Below are positions 1-14,899 of a stretch of DNA of 64,000 nucleotides, in pieces (positions within the stretch are counted from its first letter, which is position 1; each line of letters starts with the position of its first letter). The notes beneath the pieces were generated by a model, which saw only the letters and a list, made by a program, of their open reading frames with translations, was not told the origin of the DNA and made no database searches. The position numbers were made by a program, and so were the translations under genes. Source of the stretch: Lineus longissimus (taxonomy: Eukaryota; Nemertea; Pilidiophora; Heteronemertea; Lineidae); the NCBI RefSeq assembly GCF_910592395.1, contig NC_088315.1, positions 20,843,219-20,907,218 on the forward strand. The letters are read 5' to 3'.

Positions 1-145
1 CAATGCTCTCACAGAGATGACGGATAAATACATCATGACTGGCTAACTCTTTAGCAAACTCACTAATTGGTAATTAGTCGTAGCACTGTACTATTATTAG
101 CAACACAAACAAGTAAAGTACACGTTCTAATTCTCATTGGGTTCG

Positions 146-516
146 ATAAGTTTATGTAGTGTTTCCTCCCATGGTACCGACATGCAATAAGTTTATGTAG
201 TGTTTCCTCCCATGGTACCGACATGCAATAAGTTTATGTAGTATTTCCTCCCATGGTACCGACATGCAATAAGTTTATGTAGTGTTTCCTCCCATGGTAC
301 CGACATGCAATAAGTTTATGTAGTGTTTCCTCCAATGGTACCGACATGCAATAAGTTTATGTAGTGTTTCCTCCAATGGCACAGACATGCAATAAGTTTA
401 TGTAGTGTTTCCTCCCATGGCACCAACATGCAATAAGTTTATGTAGTGTTTCCTCCCATGGTACCGACATGCAATAAGTTTATGTAGTGTTTCCTCCCAT
501 GGTACCGACATGCAAT
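146..516. repeat. 41-bp minisatellite, about 9 copies
   Basis: Nine head-to-tail copies of a 41-bp unit built around AAGTTTATGTAGTGTTTCCT and CATGGTACCGACATGC. Copies differ by only a few substitutions (for example CCAATGG for CCCATGG), so the array is young or homogenised. No gene or splice site is visible beside it. Confidence 0.95.
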
Positions 517-3500
517 GAAATGTCAATGAGCGAATGCAAAGAAGAGAATACTGAAACTCATTTTCCTAATTGCTTTGCTCAGAAGTGATCTCACTCGGAC
601 ACGGCCAGAGACTCAAAATTTGCCAGTTAAATGAAGGATGGTAGTGTATCCCCCAATGACTATGATCAGATATGTGAGTTTGATTAAATCAAGGATGATG
701 GATGAGTAGAAGACAAATAATGAAGATGTTATCGAAGATGATAATTAGCTTGTTTGACAATTAGCTGCACCTTAACCCATTCGGGTCACTTTACCACAAT
801 AAAATGTTTTAAAATACATTGACCACCTAACAATTCCACTCACAATGACATATTCAGGGCAAATGTCACTTTGTCTACCATTTTGATATGATATTCAAGG
901 TTCTCCCACAGCTTTTATCATCTTGCACTGACGACTCAACCAAAATACATTTCAAAATATGAACACAAACTTCAGCGTTATGAAGCATCTTTTGCACAGA
1001 AAATGCAATGTTCAAAATTACTCACACTCCAAATGATGGACAGAGTAATTGTAATAGCTTTGGCTAACACTGACAAGGACTGCGACATCTTTCATTATCT
1101 CTCTCCGTTTGTTATTGATTCTATATTGAAAGCAGAGATGTCATGACTGACTGAGAAGTATTAAAGATTTGTTCGATCGGTCGGACAAGTTTTCATCAAT
1201 TCCAGCACCGACTCGACTGAATAGACTCTCTTGGCTGCCATGCGCTAATTGGACATGTATCAGAATTGGATCAATTAGTGTGGAAAATTCGGTTCGATCT
1301 TACTAATAGGTGATAACGCTTGAAGGAGCGAACATACTCTCATGATATCTCCAAAAGTTGATTAGTTTTGTCCAGGTAATAATTATTGTCCCGATCAGCA
1401 TGTTCATTCTCTTCAAGAGGTAAATCATTAAGATGCTGACAGCTTGTTTCCAAGTTGGGCCAGAGTCAATATGGGGATATTTCAGAAAAAGATTAACACA
1501 AAAACGTCTACAGAGGCTGAATGTAACAGCAATAAAAATGTTGAACCCATGACCTCAGATTACCAGAAGGAGCCACTAACCACTATGCAACTGATCTCCA
1601 ATGAGGTGCATTAGTGAGCAACAAATAATGGCTTATGTCACTCTGTCAGTTACAATGACCATCATCAAGTTACTATATCAAAGAAGTGAAGAAAAATCAA
1701 CATCAGGCACACTAAGTGGTTGTTAGCAGCAAAACTGTCCTGCCCATATCTGAGTCATGATGGTTACAGATTACAGGCAAGAGCAGAGATTATTGATGAA
1801 GTCTGGGACAAACAAGATGGCTGAAAGGAAGATCTTAATGTTTTGTTTACATGGCTTGTCTGAGCCAACATCCCCACCGTTGTCATTTGACTTGTGAAGC
1901 AAATTAAAGTGACACATAATTCATCCATGTTTTTGCCAAGTAGCAAACTGTTTTGAAGATTATCTTGACAATTCAGCACTTTGACAAAATGTGTTTGCAT
2001 AGCAGTCAAAAGAATTCTATATTATGTAAGCTTGTGTTGCAATGTTTGAACTATCGCAACTGGGTGAGATTTCTAACTTTGTACTTTACTTCCCTGGTGA
2101 GCTGGCTCAGATATACCCAGTTCAAATCATGTGGAAGAGTAAGTCTTTATGCTGCTGGGAAACAGCCAATCTCTGCACTGCCTGTGAACAGTCATTTTTA
2201 TACCTGATGAACCTGGCCATCACCCCAATTACTTGCTAACTCATTCGATAAGGGATCAAGTTCTTAATGACCATAGAGGAAGATGCTATTGGAAGCTGGA
2301 TTCAGCTGTCTTGGTGAGATCAGCGTGAGATCTGCAGCACCCTGGGTGTATTCCTTCGTCAACATGACAAAAGTGTCTCATCAACAGTGTTGACAGATCA
2401 TCCTTGTTGAAGTTCAAGATGAGAGTGGTTTTAGCCAGCTCTGAATGCACCTTATATGATTAATATATCACTGTTAAAAGCCAATGTTAAATGTCAAGGA
2501 AGAAAAGAATGTCTTTGATCAACTGATATCTGATGGGAAACTCGTTGGAAGTTTTATTTTTAAATCATGTGCCTGCAGCAGGTGACACCACTCATGCTTT
2601 GATGAGTGTTTAATCAGCTGGGCTGGTGTTGTATTCTAGATCTTTCAGGTGCCTGTGGCTAGGGAGTCAGTGACAAATGTATGTTTTTAAACTTCTCCTT
2701 GAAAATGTTGATCAATATTCTCACAAATCACAATTGCTTGTTGATAATTATGGATGACTACCAACAATGATTAGGCGAAAAGAGATTCACTGGAGAGGTG
2801 TGCATCTCTACTCTTTGGTCCACAGTTCTTATATATAGATAGTAATAAAATGATATCACATCTGTGTATGTACAGTATGTCTTTTAATAGCCGTTATTGG
2901 GTTCTGTGCAGATCCAAATAGTATAGAATCTATAAAAAAACTTAATTGAACTTCAATTCAAAGAGCAGAACCCTCAATAATTGTGTTAACCAAACATTAT
3001 CTGGTGACACTTTCCATTAAACAAACCTAATCTGACCATTATTTCACAGAATTATTGTGTGGACAATAACTAAAGGAGTGGCATGGCAGCCTGACACCCG
3101 GACAATGGACAAGGGATTAGGCCAGTCTAGACAATACAGTCATAGACTATTGAATCAAATGTGTTGGGGGGTCACATGACTTAATAAGCAGAACCACTGC
3201 CCAGTGCATTTTGAATCAGTGCACAGTCTGTCTTTGGGCTGAGGTGTTTGGAAAAAACTGTTTCTCATCTGATCATATTTATCTAAATTTGAGGAACGAA
3301 ATGTCATGTCTTTTATGTCTAGTAGTAGCCAGTAGATTTTTGGAGGGTAACCTCCAAACTGCTTTTCAACAGTTGAATATTCTATTCCCTCTTTTCTCTT
3401 CCAAGGAGTTTCTTTCACATTTTTCCATTGGCGATGACTAGAGGCACGTCAGCCTTGGTGTTAGCTGCTCCAAGTTGGGTAAAGTACAACTTCTTTTCTA

Positions 3501-3668
3501 CTTTCCAAATCAAAACAGATTATGCTTTTGTTAACCTCATGGTAACCTGACAGATGATACCAACTTCTAATCTTCTCATCACAGCATATTTTTGTTTAGA
3601 AATACAGATTTTGTTGATCAGTCGCACTGAAGTTAAGAACTTTGGTAATCTCCACGGGCAATAACTCC
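517..3668. other. Intergenic stretch, no gene seen
   Basis: About 3.1 kb of unique-looking, moderately AT-rich DNA. Open frames are all below 90 codons, lack recognisable domains and overlap each other on both strands. No tandem repeat or RNA gene was recognised. I see nothing that supports a coding call. Confidence 0.6.
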
Positions 3669-3952
3669 TTTGAGAAGCTGACCATACACAATTCCCAACC
3701 TACTCGTCAGCCATTGCTGAAAGATAACCTGGGTTGAACGTGTTACTGGGATGTATTCAATAAGATACCTGGGGCTCTTGGAAAGCCAGCAAAGACCCAC
3801 ATGATGTGATGTCACATGCTTTTCTGCCCCCTCTAGGGGTGCTGTTTATTTATTGGACTCTAGGGGCATACAGTGGTAACTAAAAAACTGACTGCAAAAT
3901 GAAAGCAGGTTGAACATGAGATGTGTATCATTCCATCTTGGGTTGCAGAGAA
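3669..3952. repeat. Dispersed duplicate, copy 1
   Basis: This segment and 4462-4708 share long nearly identical blocks: the block beginning GAGAAGCTGACCATACACAA, the block around TACTGGGATGTATTCAATAA, and a final block ending GGTTGCAGAGAA. Small indels separate the copies, which lie about 793 bp apart in the same orientation. This is a local duplication or two copies of an interspersed repeat. No coding content is recognised. Confidence 0.85.
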
Positions 3953-4461
3953 CTTCAAAGATAGGAATATCATGGTCCTTGACAGCCACAGCGGCTTCTG
4001 ACCTTTTTTTGGCAACTTCATCAAATGAAAGTGAAATGAATTCTATCAGTATTGGCCGGTGCGGGAGAGAAAACAGCAATCCCTGAAGAAATTGTATTTT
4101 GGATTAGGCATCCATCAGCAGTAAGGCACCAGAGGTCAAATACAAAGCAACTCAAAACTTGACAGTGAAAAAAATACTGTCTGGCACCGCCATCCCGACT
4201 GTGGTGTACACCCGACTATAACAAGTGTAAAGGGAATATGCTGTTATGGATGTCAGATGGTGGTTCCTTGGCTTTACAAACAATTTCCGGAACAACACCC
4301 CGCGGCGACACCAAGGACCACTCCGCTAATCAATTGATTCGTTCGCAACGGTGTCAAAGTCGGGGACTAGCGAAGGGCGACTCGCTTCCTGTACCGGGTG
4401 CCAGAAAGTGTTTGCATTGTTAGCCTATAAACACGAGATTTCAATCCTTGTCTTGGGTGTC

Positions 4462-4708
4462 TTTGAGAAGCTGACCATACACAATTCCCAACCTACTCGT
4501 CAGCCATTGCTGAAAGATTACCTGGGTTATACGTGTTACTGGGATGTATTCAATAAGATACCTGGGGCTGTTGGAGAGACTTCTTGTCTGAACAGTACCA
4601 TTCTGCCCCCTCTAAGGCATAACAATGGTAACTAACTAATAAACTGACTGATAAATGAAACCAAGTTGAACAAAAGATGTTCATCATTCCATCTCAGGTT
4701 GCAGAGAA
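4462..4708. repeat. Dispersed duplicate, copy 2
   Basis: Second copy of the 3669-3952 segment, same orientation, diverged by substitutions and a deletion in its centre. The flanks (4160-4320 and 4900-5300) also resemble stretches at 6020-6115 and each other, so this neighbourhood is an old patchwork of one repeat family. Confidence 0.8.
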
Positions 4709-5638
4709 AACCAATCTTATTAAGACCCACATGACGTGTTGTCACATATCAACAGTCTTTGAGCCAAACATCAAATATTAGTTTCTTAAACTTTTCGGCT
4801 GACGCATGCCAGAACTGTTGTAGTTTCTTGGTGATCTTTTTCTTTCGACTCTTAGCTTGGATCGCTTCAGGTACTTGATGTAACACTTTTGACCGCACCT
4901 TTGCCGGCAGTTCAACAAATTGTCCCTGAATGGCCCACCTAGTCCACAAAGGGAAGACAAACAAGGTAAGATCTCTGAGCCCTGAGTTTCCTCACGAGCG
5001 CAGAATTGTGCCGGTTTCAAGAGAAGGTGAGAAAGCAGCTTCAGGAAATCACGTCGGAGTAGTTCTCTAACGGAGCAGATAATGAGTCGACTGTGGTACC
5101 AGCGTCTGGCACTGGATACTAGCTGCAATCTCACTGATCAGACCAGTTTATGCTCTAGCCCTGTTTAAGAAATCATGTTGCATCTTTCAGCATATTCCCA
5201 GAGCCTATTGAATCGTTGAATGCCGATGGCCCCACTTGCACACTCAAGGAAGACAGCCAAGCCCAACGTGAGATCTTTGAGCATGGAGTTTACCCAGAGC
5301 ACAGGTTTGTGCTGACAGATGCACACATTACAAAGTGTCAACCACTGTGCATAATGCTTTATTTGAAATCAGAAAAGATACTTTTTAAAGAGATATTTTT
5401 TGTTCTCTTATCTTTGCAACTGTTTCATGTTTGGTACTGTCAGGGTTATATCATTCTCCCTCACCACCATAACTGCCCGCACTGACTGCACTGCCCCTCT
5501 TCCCAACTTAACTCTCCTGACCTGCCAAGCACTATAATTGCCTTTACCTTGCATGAACTTCCTACCTGCATCCACCTGGCACATTATGAAATAACCCCGA
5601 CTGTATCACATGATGAAATATTTGCTGCTATGAATCAA

Positions 5639-5739
5639 AGATTTTTCTGTGAGTTTTGAGATACCTTGCTATTGATCGGTATAATTGCATGATTTCAGAT
5701 TCTCATATTTTTAAGGTTCAAGAAGTCTACAGGAATACA
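5639..5739. repeat. 101-bp direct repeat, copy 1
   Basis: Nearly identical to 5921-6021: both run from GATTTTTCTGTGAG through CCTTGCTATTGATCGGTATA to AGTCTACAGGAATACA. A third, partial copy of the first 28 bases lies at about 5879-5906. Non-coding; a local duplication. Confidence 0.85.
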
Positions 5740-5920
5740 AGTTATGGAGAGGACAGGTTGCGGATCTTGGATTTTCATGGACTTGGGGATGACTACAAAT
5801 GATTGTAGTTGAGGTAGGTCAAGGTAGGTCTCACGATCCTGTATTTTTCGGTAAGTTTTAACATAACTAGCTAAGGATCAGAGATTTTTCAGTGAGATTT
5901 AAGACATCTTGCTAGGCGTC

Positions 5921-6021
5921 AGATTTTTCTGTGAGATTTAAGATACCTTGCTATTGATCGGTATAATTGCATGATTTCAGTTTCTCATATTTTTAAGGTT
6001 CAAGAAGTCTACAGGAATACA
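5921..6021. repeat. 101-bp direct repeat, copy 2
   Basis: Second copy of 5639-5739, 282 bp downstream. It is followed directly by GGCTGTTATGGATGTCAGAT, which also occurs near 4238, linking it to the dispersed family of that area. Confidence 0.85.
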
Positions 6022-7203
6022 GGGAAGTAGGCTGTTATGGATGTCAGATAGTGGTCTCCCTGGCATCTGCTTGCAATTTTTGTTGATACTCCACCGCGAT
6101 CTCAAGGACCTGGCTTTATCAATGAAAAGGTCCCCAATGTAAACTTGCCCATGAGCTGTCCCGACCTGTATGGCTGCATGGTACATATATGACACTGAAA
6201 ATTCTCCCAGGAGCTGTCCGAACCTTGAATATGGCAGCACCTGCTAGATCAATATGCATGAGTCCGTACTCTAAACTCATCCAGGAGCTGTGTCTGTGAC
6301 TGTACGACCATAAAAAAATGAAACTTGCCCCCATTTCCCAGTAACTAATTCGGGGCAAGCCGTCATCTTGGATATAAGTACATTACGTAAAACTGAAATT
6401 GTCTTGATTGAAAGACACTGAAATGTCTGAGCACTAAAAGAGTGTTTGATGCATAGATATCTGAGGACAGAAACTGTATCAGAGTCTTTCACTGTTCAGT
6501 AAGCTGGTCCCAAACTGTTTTACAATCCTTATGACATTGTTGACAGATGTGAGAAATACAGCTTCAAGACCAAGTTCAAACTTTGATATTAAGGCGGCAT
6601 GAACTCAAACTTGAGGAAGGCATATATCAAAGCCAGTACATTCCAAGGTAAGTTTGAAAACTTGAGGACAGTGAGTCTACATAAATATGACGAATTCAAA
6701 AGAAGGAAGCTGTTTGAAGGACTCTGACAAACCAAGACATAAGAAACTTTAAAAATGGAAATCCTCACTGACATAAAATTTTACTTCTGTATCAGAATTC
6801 CAGACCAAAATTACGAGTTTGTTCTGCAAATACCAGTCAATCTCCAAAAGTTCAACCTTGGAAGACAATTCACATACAAGTTTTGGCAATGTTCGTGCAG
6901 CACGCATCATGTATTACAGAGAGAAATTGATCTCAATGCTACTCGGAGAACCAATTCATGTATTAATGTGGTAACATCAATATGCCGAGTATCTAATGAG
7001 TCCACTCTACAACTAACTAACCACACACAGCCTGCTATCAGCACGATTTTCCCCATTTGATCGAATAAACCAGAAAGATTTGTACACACAATTGATCAAA
7101 TTTAAAGGAAGTGATGTACCGTACAGAAAAAGTGAAGGACTTTTTAGTAGAATGAAATATTCAGGGCAGTATTCAACTTCAACTTAGCCTCGGGGACAAA
7201 AGT
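6022..7203. other. Intergenic stretch, no gene seen
   Basis: Apart from about 90 bp at its start that resemble 4230-4320, no repeat, RNA gene or convincing reading frame is visible. The longest open frame (about 100 codons, plus strand, near 6755-7060) has no recognisable motif. Confidence 0.5.
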
Positions 7204-7412
7204 CTCTCGGAGGGAAGCACCACCTTGCATCCCAAATCTGCATGAAACATTCATCTGAGGGGGGAATGGGAGGCTCTCGGAGGGGAACACCACCTTGCAT
7301 CCCAAATCTGCATGAAACATTCATCTGAGGGGGGAATGGGAGGCTCTCGGAGGGGAGCACCACCTTGCATCCCAAATCTGCATGAAACATTCATCCGAGG
7401 TGGAATGGGAAA
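7204..7412. repeat. 70-bp tandem repeat, 3 copies
   Basis: Three copies of a 70-bp unit containing CACCACCTTGCATCCCAAAT and CATGAAACATTCATC, joined by a G-rich segment (GAGGGGGGAATGGGAGG). The last copy is truncated and diverged. Confidence 0.9.
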
Positions 7413-9261
7413 GATGAGTAAGGGTGTTGTAATGGTAAGGGTGATGATGGAAAGAGTGATGATGGCAAGGATGACGTAAAGGGTAATGTCGTGTTGATGC
7501 TGGTGATGGTAAGGTTGGGGGAGGGGGGTGTTAGTAAGTTAGGGTCATTATGAGAGGTGAGCTAACAAAATAAACATAAGACTACAGAGGGTAGCTCAAA
7601 AATATGGAATCGGAAAATAACTGGTTTTCAACAAGGAAGGTTAAGAGGGAGCTCAGGGTTACAGCAAGTATTACGTTATGAGGGGGAGGGGACAACAAAT
7701 GTTTTTGTTAAACTTTTATTTCTTTAAATATATGATAATGAACAAGCTTGAGACTGGGGTGAGGAGTCAGATCACTCCATCAATAATTCCTACCTCCTCC
7801 AAGTCCTTGTCCGACTTGATGAGACTTGGTTGGGGATGCTTGCAACAGAAGCTTCCAATTTGGCACCATCCTACCATCCTGAAAATTGATACAAAACAAA
7901 TGGAGGGGCATTGGTTCATAAAATGCTACCTTACAGTAACAGTCTTACAGCCAAGTCGGTACTTCTATCTTTGATCTTTGCATTTGGCAAAACTCACTTC
8001 ATTCTAAAAACAGACATGACGAGCATTGGTCACAAGAAAAATTGACTGAAATATTCAAACTTTAAAAAATGAGAAAGTTGTGGGACAATGGCGACCCACT
8101 AAGGGTGGCTCCAACCACACTACCAGGAAGCCTATGGTGATGCAAATACCTTTCTAACTTATAACATCCAAAAAAAGGAATCTCCGGCCTGTCACAGTCC
8201 GAGCCTTGGGCCTTCTTGTCTTATATTAACTTATTGGGCTGGTAACCTGAATTGAATAAGATAAAAACTCTCAAACAAAGCAGACTGGTAAGTGGTATGG
8301 TACCGATGTAGTGGTATGGTATGAGATGGCAATCAGTAGCAGAGATGCTGTCATAGTCAGGCACTCAATCAGAGCTAGAGGCAGACAGCGCAGTAGCCTA
8401 CCTAACCTGAGGCTGAGACCGAGCGGGCGCGGTTGCATGGATGAAGATTCAAAAGTAGCCTACAATGCCTGGACCGTGGACGGAGGGATTCCACAGCTAG
8501 ATACCTTGGGTCATCATGCATGCATGTCACAAATAAGGAAGAATTGTACTTTCGAATCAGAACGTATGGGCGAGATGTGACAATCATTGTCAATCATGGC
8601 CATGCAATCAAAAATCTCACACCAGGTAGGCGGCAGGCCTTAGTAAGTATTCGGCTATCTCGTATCTGGGGCGTTCTTCACAAAACGACCCATAACATTC
8701 ATAATGGCAAGGCAAGCATACCTATTTGGCGTCGTACATTATCTGCAAAGAATAGGAAACAGTCCTGTCATATTTTATCACACCTATTGTACAGCGATGC
8801 TCAGAAAATTAAAGGAGTTTGTTGTCAAAATTTTTGAAATAATAGCAGACAGCATTTTACGCCCTCTTTCGACTGCAAAATGAAGTTTTCACACCGAATC
8901 ATCCAGATTGTCAAATACCTGTTTCCTCGATAATTGGTGCTCATTTTCAAATAAATAAGGATAATGTAAGACATTATGGACCATCTAAGCATTAATGGAT
9001 CAAATAATTAAAAAAGACGCAACAATTCGGTATTACAATATTAAATACGCTCAAAGCGCCATCTTGTGCATTTTTGGTAACTCACACGTTTTATCAAGAT
9101 TGCTTTTTATGCTCGTTGTTACCGGTATGTTTATTTCTGTGACTACCACAGTGGCGAATAATGTTGGGGTCTTCGGCATGTTCAGCACTGATTGTCCCAG
9201 GGAAGTTTTATCTATAAAAGCCCGGCTATAAAACTGACTTGTTGTGCCGCACCCCACATCA
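7413..9261. other. Intergenic stretch, no gene seen
   Basis: The first 150 bp are purine-rich with loose GATGATGG-type repetition. The remainder shows no repeat, RNA gene or recognisable reading frame; open frames are short and overlap on both strands. Confidence 0.5.
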
Positions 9262-9625
9262 GTGGAGACATATCACGCCCAGTACAGATGGCACATGGTA
9301 CACCCTGTAGCTACGTCTCACACCCTGCAAAGACAAGGCACATCCAGTAGAAGCATGGCACACCCTGTAGAGAAATGGTCCACCCTGTAGAATGGTGCAC
9401 TTTGTTGGGAGATTACACATCCAGATCAGACAGAGTAAGGGACATGGCACATCCAGCAAAGAATTGGTGCACTCTGTAGCAACAATGCCAATGTGGTGCG
9501 CTATGAAGGGATAGGGCACTGCATTTACAAAAGACATGGTGCATCATGTTACTGACACACCCTGCAGATCAAAGCAATGGCATCATTGGGGACAAGGCGC
9601 AACAGGTAGCGACATGGAACATCCA
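9262..9625. repeat. Degenerate short tandem repeat
   Basis: A decayed array whose core reads roughly ACATGGCACACCCTGTAG, repeated with variants such as GGTGCACTCTGTAG and GGCACATCCAG at irregular 20-30 bp spacing. This looks like an old minisatellite. Confidence 0.6.
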
Positions 9626-11419
9626 TTTGAGGGAAGGACCAGGCCAGTCAACTGCCTCATTGGCAGAAGTCGTTTCTGAAGAACATGGTCCTCCCCAGTT
9701 GATATCCAACATAGAGCCATGGTTGAAGTTGTGCATGGTTACATTTTTTCAGTTATGTAACTTATTTGCATGAGAATTCACTGCAGGGAAGCCTCCGAGT
9801 TTGCCCCATGAATTCTGTGGACACCTCCAGTCACAATTGGCAACTCTGTTCATTATGAGAATGAAGTTCTGACAGAATTCCTTCATTGAATGTGCCAATT
9901 GATCCGTGAGACGACTGGAGTTTACACTTGGGGGCAGCAACTAACTTGAGTTGCCCAATGTAATATTTAACCACAGAACTGAAGATACCGGTCCCAACTG
10001 CTGGAAGCCAAGAGTGGAGAATGGTGCAATCCCACAATCTACGAAGACCTAGACACTCGTCCAGCAATGGAGGCAACAGATATCAACAGGCAATAGAAGT
10101 ATCGTTCCAACATGAGCAAATCCTCTGCACGCAACACAACTCAAAGAAAGATGACATGTCAAATGATACAAGGATTTTAATGTAATTATTGAAATGAACA
10201 TAAATAGACAAGACAATGACAGGAGTGTACAACAACTCGGTTATTTCTACTGACATTGACTTGAGTGCTCAGAAAAGTGTGATATGCAACAAACTATCCC
10301 TGGTACATTGTTATCATGAAGATAAAGTGACTGAAATGTCCAAATTTGGTCGTCCGTACATTTCCAGATGTCTACATGCACACAGGTGCATATCTGCGAT
10401 TGATCTGGAGCTTATTTCAGGCCCGGAGTTACAAATCATGTAGGATTACCAGACTGTTTCATACGCTACCAGGTTCGGATATTACAAGAGAGTTAGCTTG
10501 TGCAATGCATACATCTGGGGGATGCCACACTTGTTCCAGGACATGTCAACTACAACAAACACAATACAGATCTACAATTTAACAGGAGCCCAATGCCTCA
10601 ATGGTTCTGTACAAGGGGATGGGTGAAATAATAGGATGTTTATATACGACAACACAGAGGGTAGGAGTTGCAATGGAGGAGGTTTGATATCCAAAGCATG
10701 TTGTTTCAGAATAAAAAGGACACCCCCACTCAAAAACCAACCAAAATATTCTTTTTACAATAACTTTGGAGATGTCAAGCAAACATATTTCTGAATGAGT
10801 CAAGATGTTCAATATGTTGCTAGACCGACTCAAACTTGTAACAACTTCATTGCTGTGTGCAGCTAAACAAACATCAAAAACATAAAATCCTCAAATAAAT
10901 AAAGTCAGCTCTTAAAGAGTCACAAATTTTTCTGATTTTTCCCCAGAGATTTCCAAAGAGCGCTTTCCAAACCTGTTTAAACTTGCACCTTGTCTATCCT
11001 TCCAATACATGAGAAGATCACTTGAATCCGATTACTGCAAACTCAAGTGGTTCATATCAAAATCTGTAATTTCAATTCACTCTATCACTCTGATCTGACT
11101 TAGTGCCAATATCTTTACCAGAACAGTCCCAGAAATACGAGAACTTTTTTTCTGCAAGATGTGAGGCAGAAGTTGTAATTATTTGGGATGAAATCTGGCC
11201 ATGTGATACGCAAGTCGTTCCATCGTTTCACACAGTTCTTTGCAGCCTCATCTCTGGGGCACAGTCAAACTTGTCAGTCTCCCAGCAAAACACTCAGTTC
11301 ATCACGAAATGGGGCCAAAGTTCTTCCTCCACAGGTGGAGACGTAGCTACAGTTCGTTCACTACCGATTATTACAAAACGCCTCCTAGTGGCTGATTTCT
11401 GTACATTTTGATGGTCTGT
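9626..11419. other. 3' flank of SKP1, spacer
   Basis: Downstream of the SKP1 stop codon on the minus strand, so its proximal part is probably SKP1 3' untranslated sequence. No AATAAA is visible on the minus strand; an ATTAAA variant occurs near 10,174 but is far from the stop. No other gene was recognised. Confidence 0.45.
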
Positions 11420-13973
<2,554 letters not shown>

Positions 13974-14046
13974 CTGAAAGGAGAGAAGACACAATACAAA
14001 ACAAAAGCGAATACCAGGTATATCAGTCGGATGAAAGTATGTTCAG

Positions 14047-14198
14047 CCACAGGAAGTTGTAACTTGTATCGTGGAGGGCTAAACCCCTCCAAGAGGATTT
14101 GGGGCCAAAGATCCCTATAAGGTTCCAATAAGGGGCCTTTGGCCCTACATCCTCTTGGAAGGCTTTAGATCAGCCCTACACGGTACAACTTCCTGTGG
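14047..14198. mobile_element. 152-bp fold-back MITE with TTCAG target duplication
   Basis: Long imperfect inverted repeat: starts CCACAGGAAGTTGTAACTTG and ends CAACTTCCTGTGG. The arms pair for roughly 60 bp, around blocks such as AAGAGGAT and ATCCTCTT. Flanked by TTCAG at 14042-14046 and 14199-14203, consistent with a 5-bp target site duplication. It lies just upstream of the SKP1 start exon. No coding capacity; superfamily undetermined. Confidence 0.85.
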
Positions 14199-14692
14199 TT
14201 CAGCCCTGTCCGTCCATAACCATCTGTCATGATAAGTTATTGTAGTTATCTTATTCTTAATGTTTCGTGCTGAAGGCTGGTGCCAAATAATGTGACAACA
14301 CAAAGCACACCACGTAAATTTGTCAGAGGGCAACCTGACAAGTCTAAATTTGGTGGTGAAGACATAATGAAATGTCATGGAATTGGAATGTGCATTGCTT
14401 GATGAAAATACACGGCCGAATACACACAATATAATATTTTCAGCCGTGAATCATCGTTCCCTAACAAGACAAACGGTCATTGTTTGGTATAAAATTGGAT
14501 AAGATTAAAAACTTCAATAACTACTGAATCGTGAGAAATGATACATACCCTGATTTATATTGTGTAAACGGTTGTAAAATCGAGGTAAGAAGAGTCCCAA
14601 ATAAAAATGTTGGTCTCCAATGGCGTCTAGCGAATGGCCTTGACCTCGGTCAATCCATGAATTGCAGGTCACGTGATCTTTGACGCGGAGGA

Positions 14693-14732
14693 ATAGACCA
14701 ACACTTCGACCCCAAAAGGGGCGAAGTGCGAG
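14693..14732 (+). repeat. Inverted repeat, left arm
   Basis: ATAGACCAACACTTCGACCC followed by CAAAAGGGGCGAAGTGCGAG. Pairs with the complement of 14859-14899 with few mismatches; the arms are about 127 bp apart. Each arm also has internal dyad symmetry around CCCCAAAAGGGG. Confidence 0.75.
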
Positions 14733-14858
14733 GTAAACTATGTTTACACCGGTTTTTTTTCCTGTTTTCATCATGGCTCAAGCTTAAATGCGTTTGGGCT
14801 GGAATTCCTGGCTTTTTTCAGGTATCACATCGAGGCTACATAATGGGCTACCAAGCAC

Positions 14859-14899
14859 CTGGCACTTTTGTCCCTTTTGGGGACGAAGTATTGGTCAAT
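14859..14899 (-). repeat. Inverted repeat, right arm
   Basis: Complement reads ATTGACCAATACTTCGTCCC then CAAAAGGGACAAAAGTGCCAG, matching the left arm at 14693-14732. Could be ends of an old fold-back element or a duplicated regulatory element in the shared 5' region. Confidence 0.75.

Noticed and set aside
4778-5134. 118-codon minus-strand frame in the repeat-rich left part
   Set aside because: No recognisable motif; the region is a patchwork of duplicated non-coding segments.
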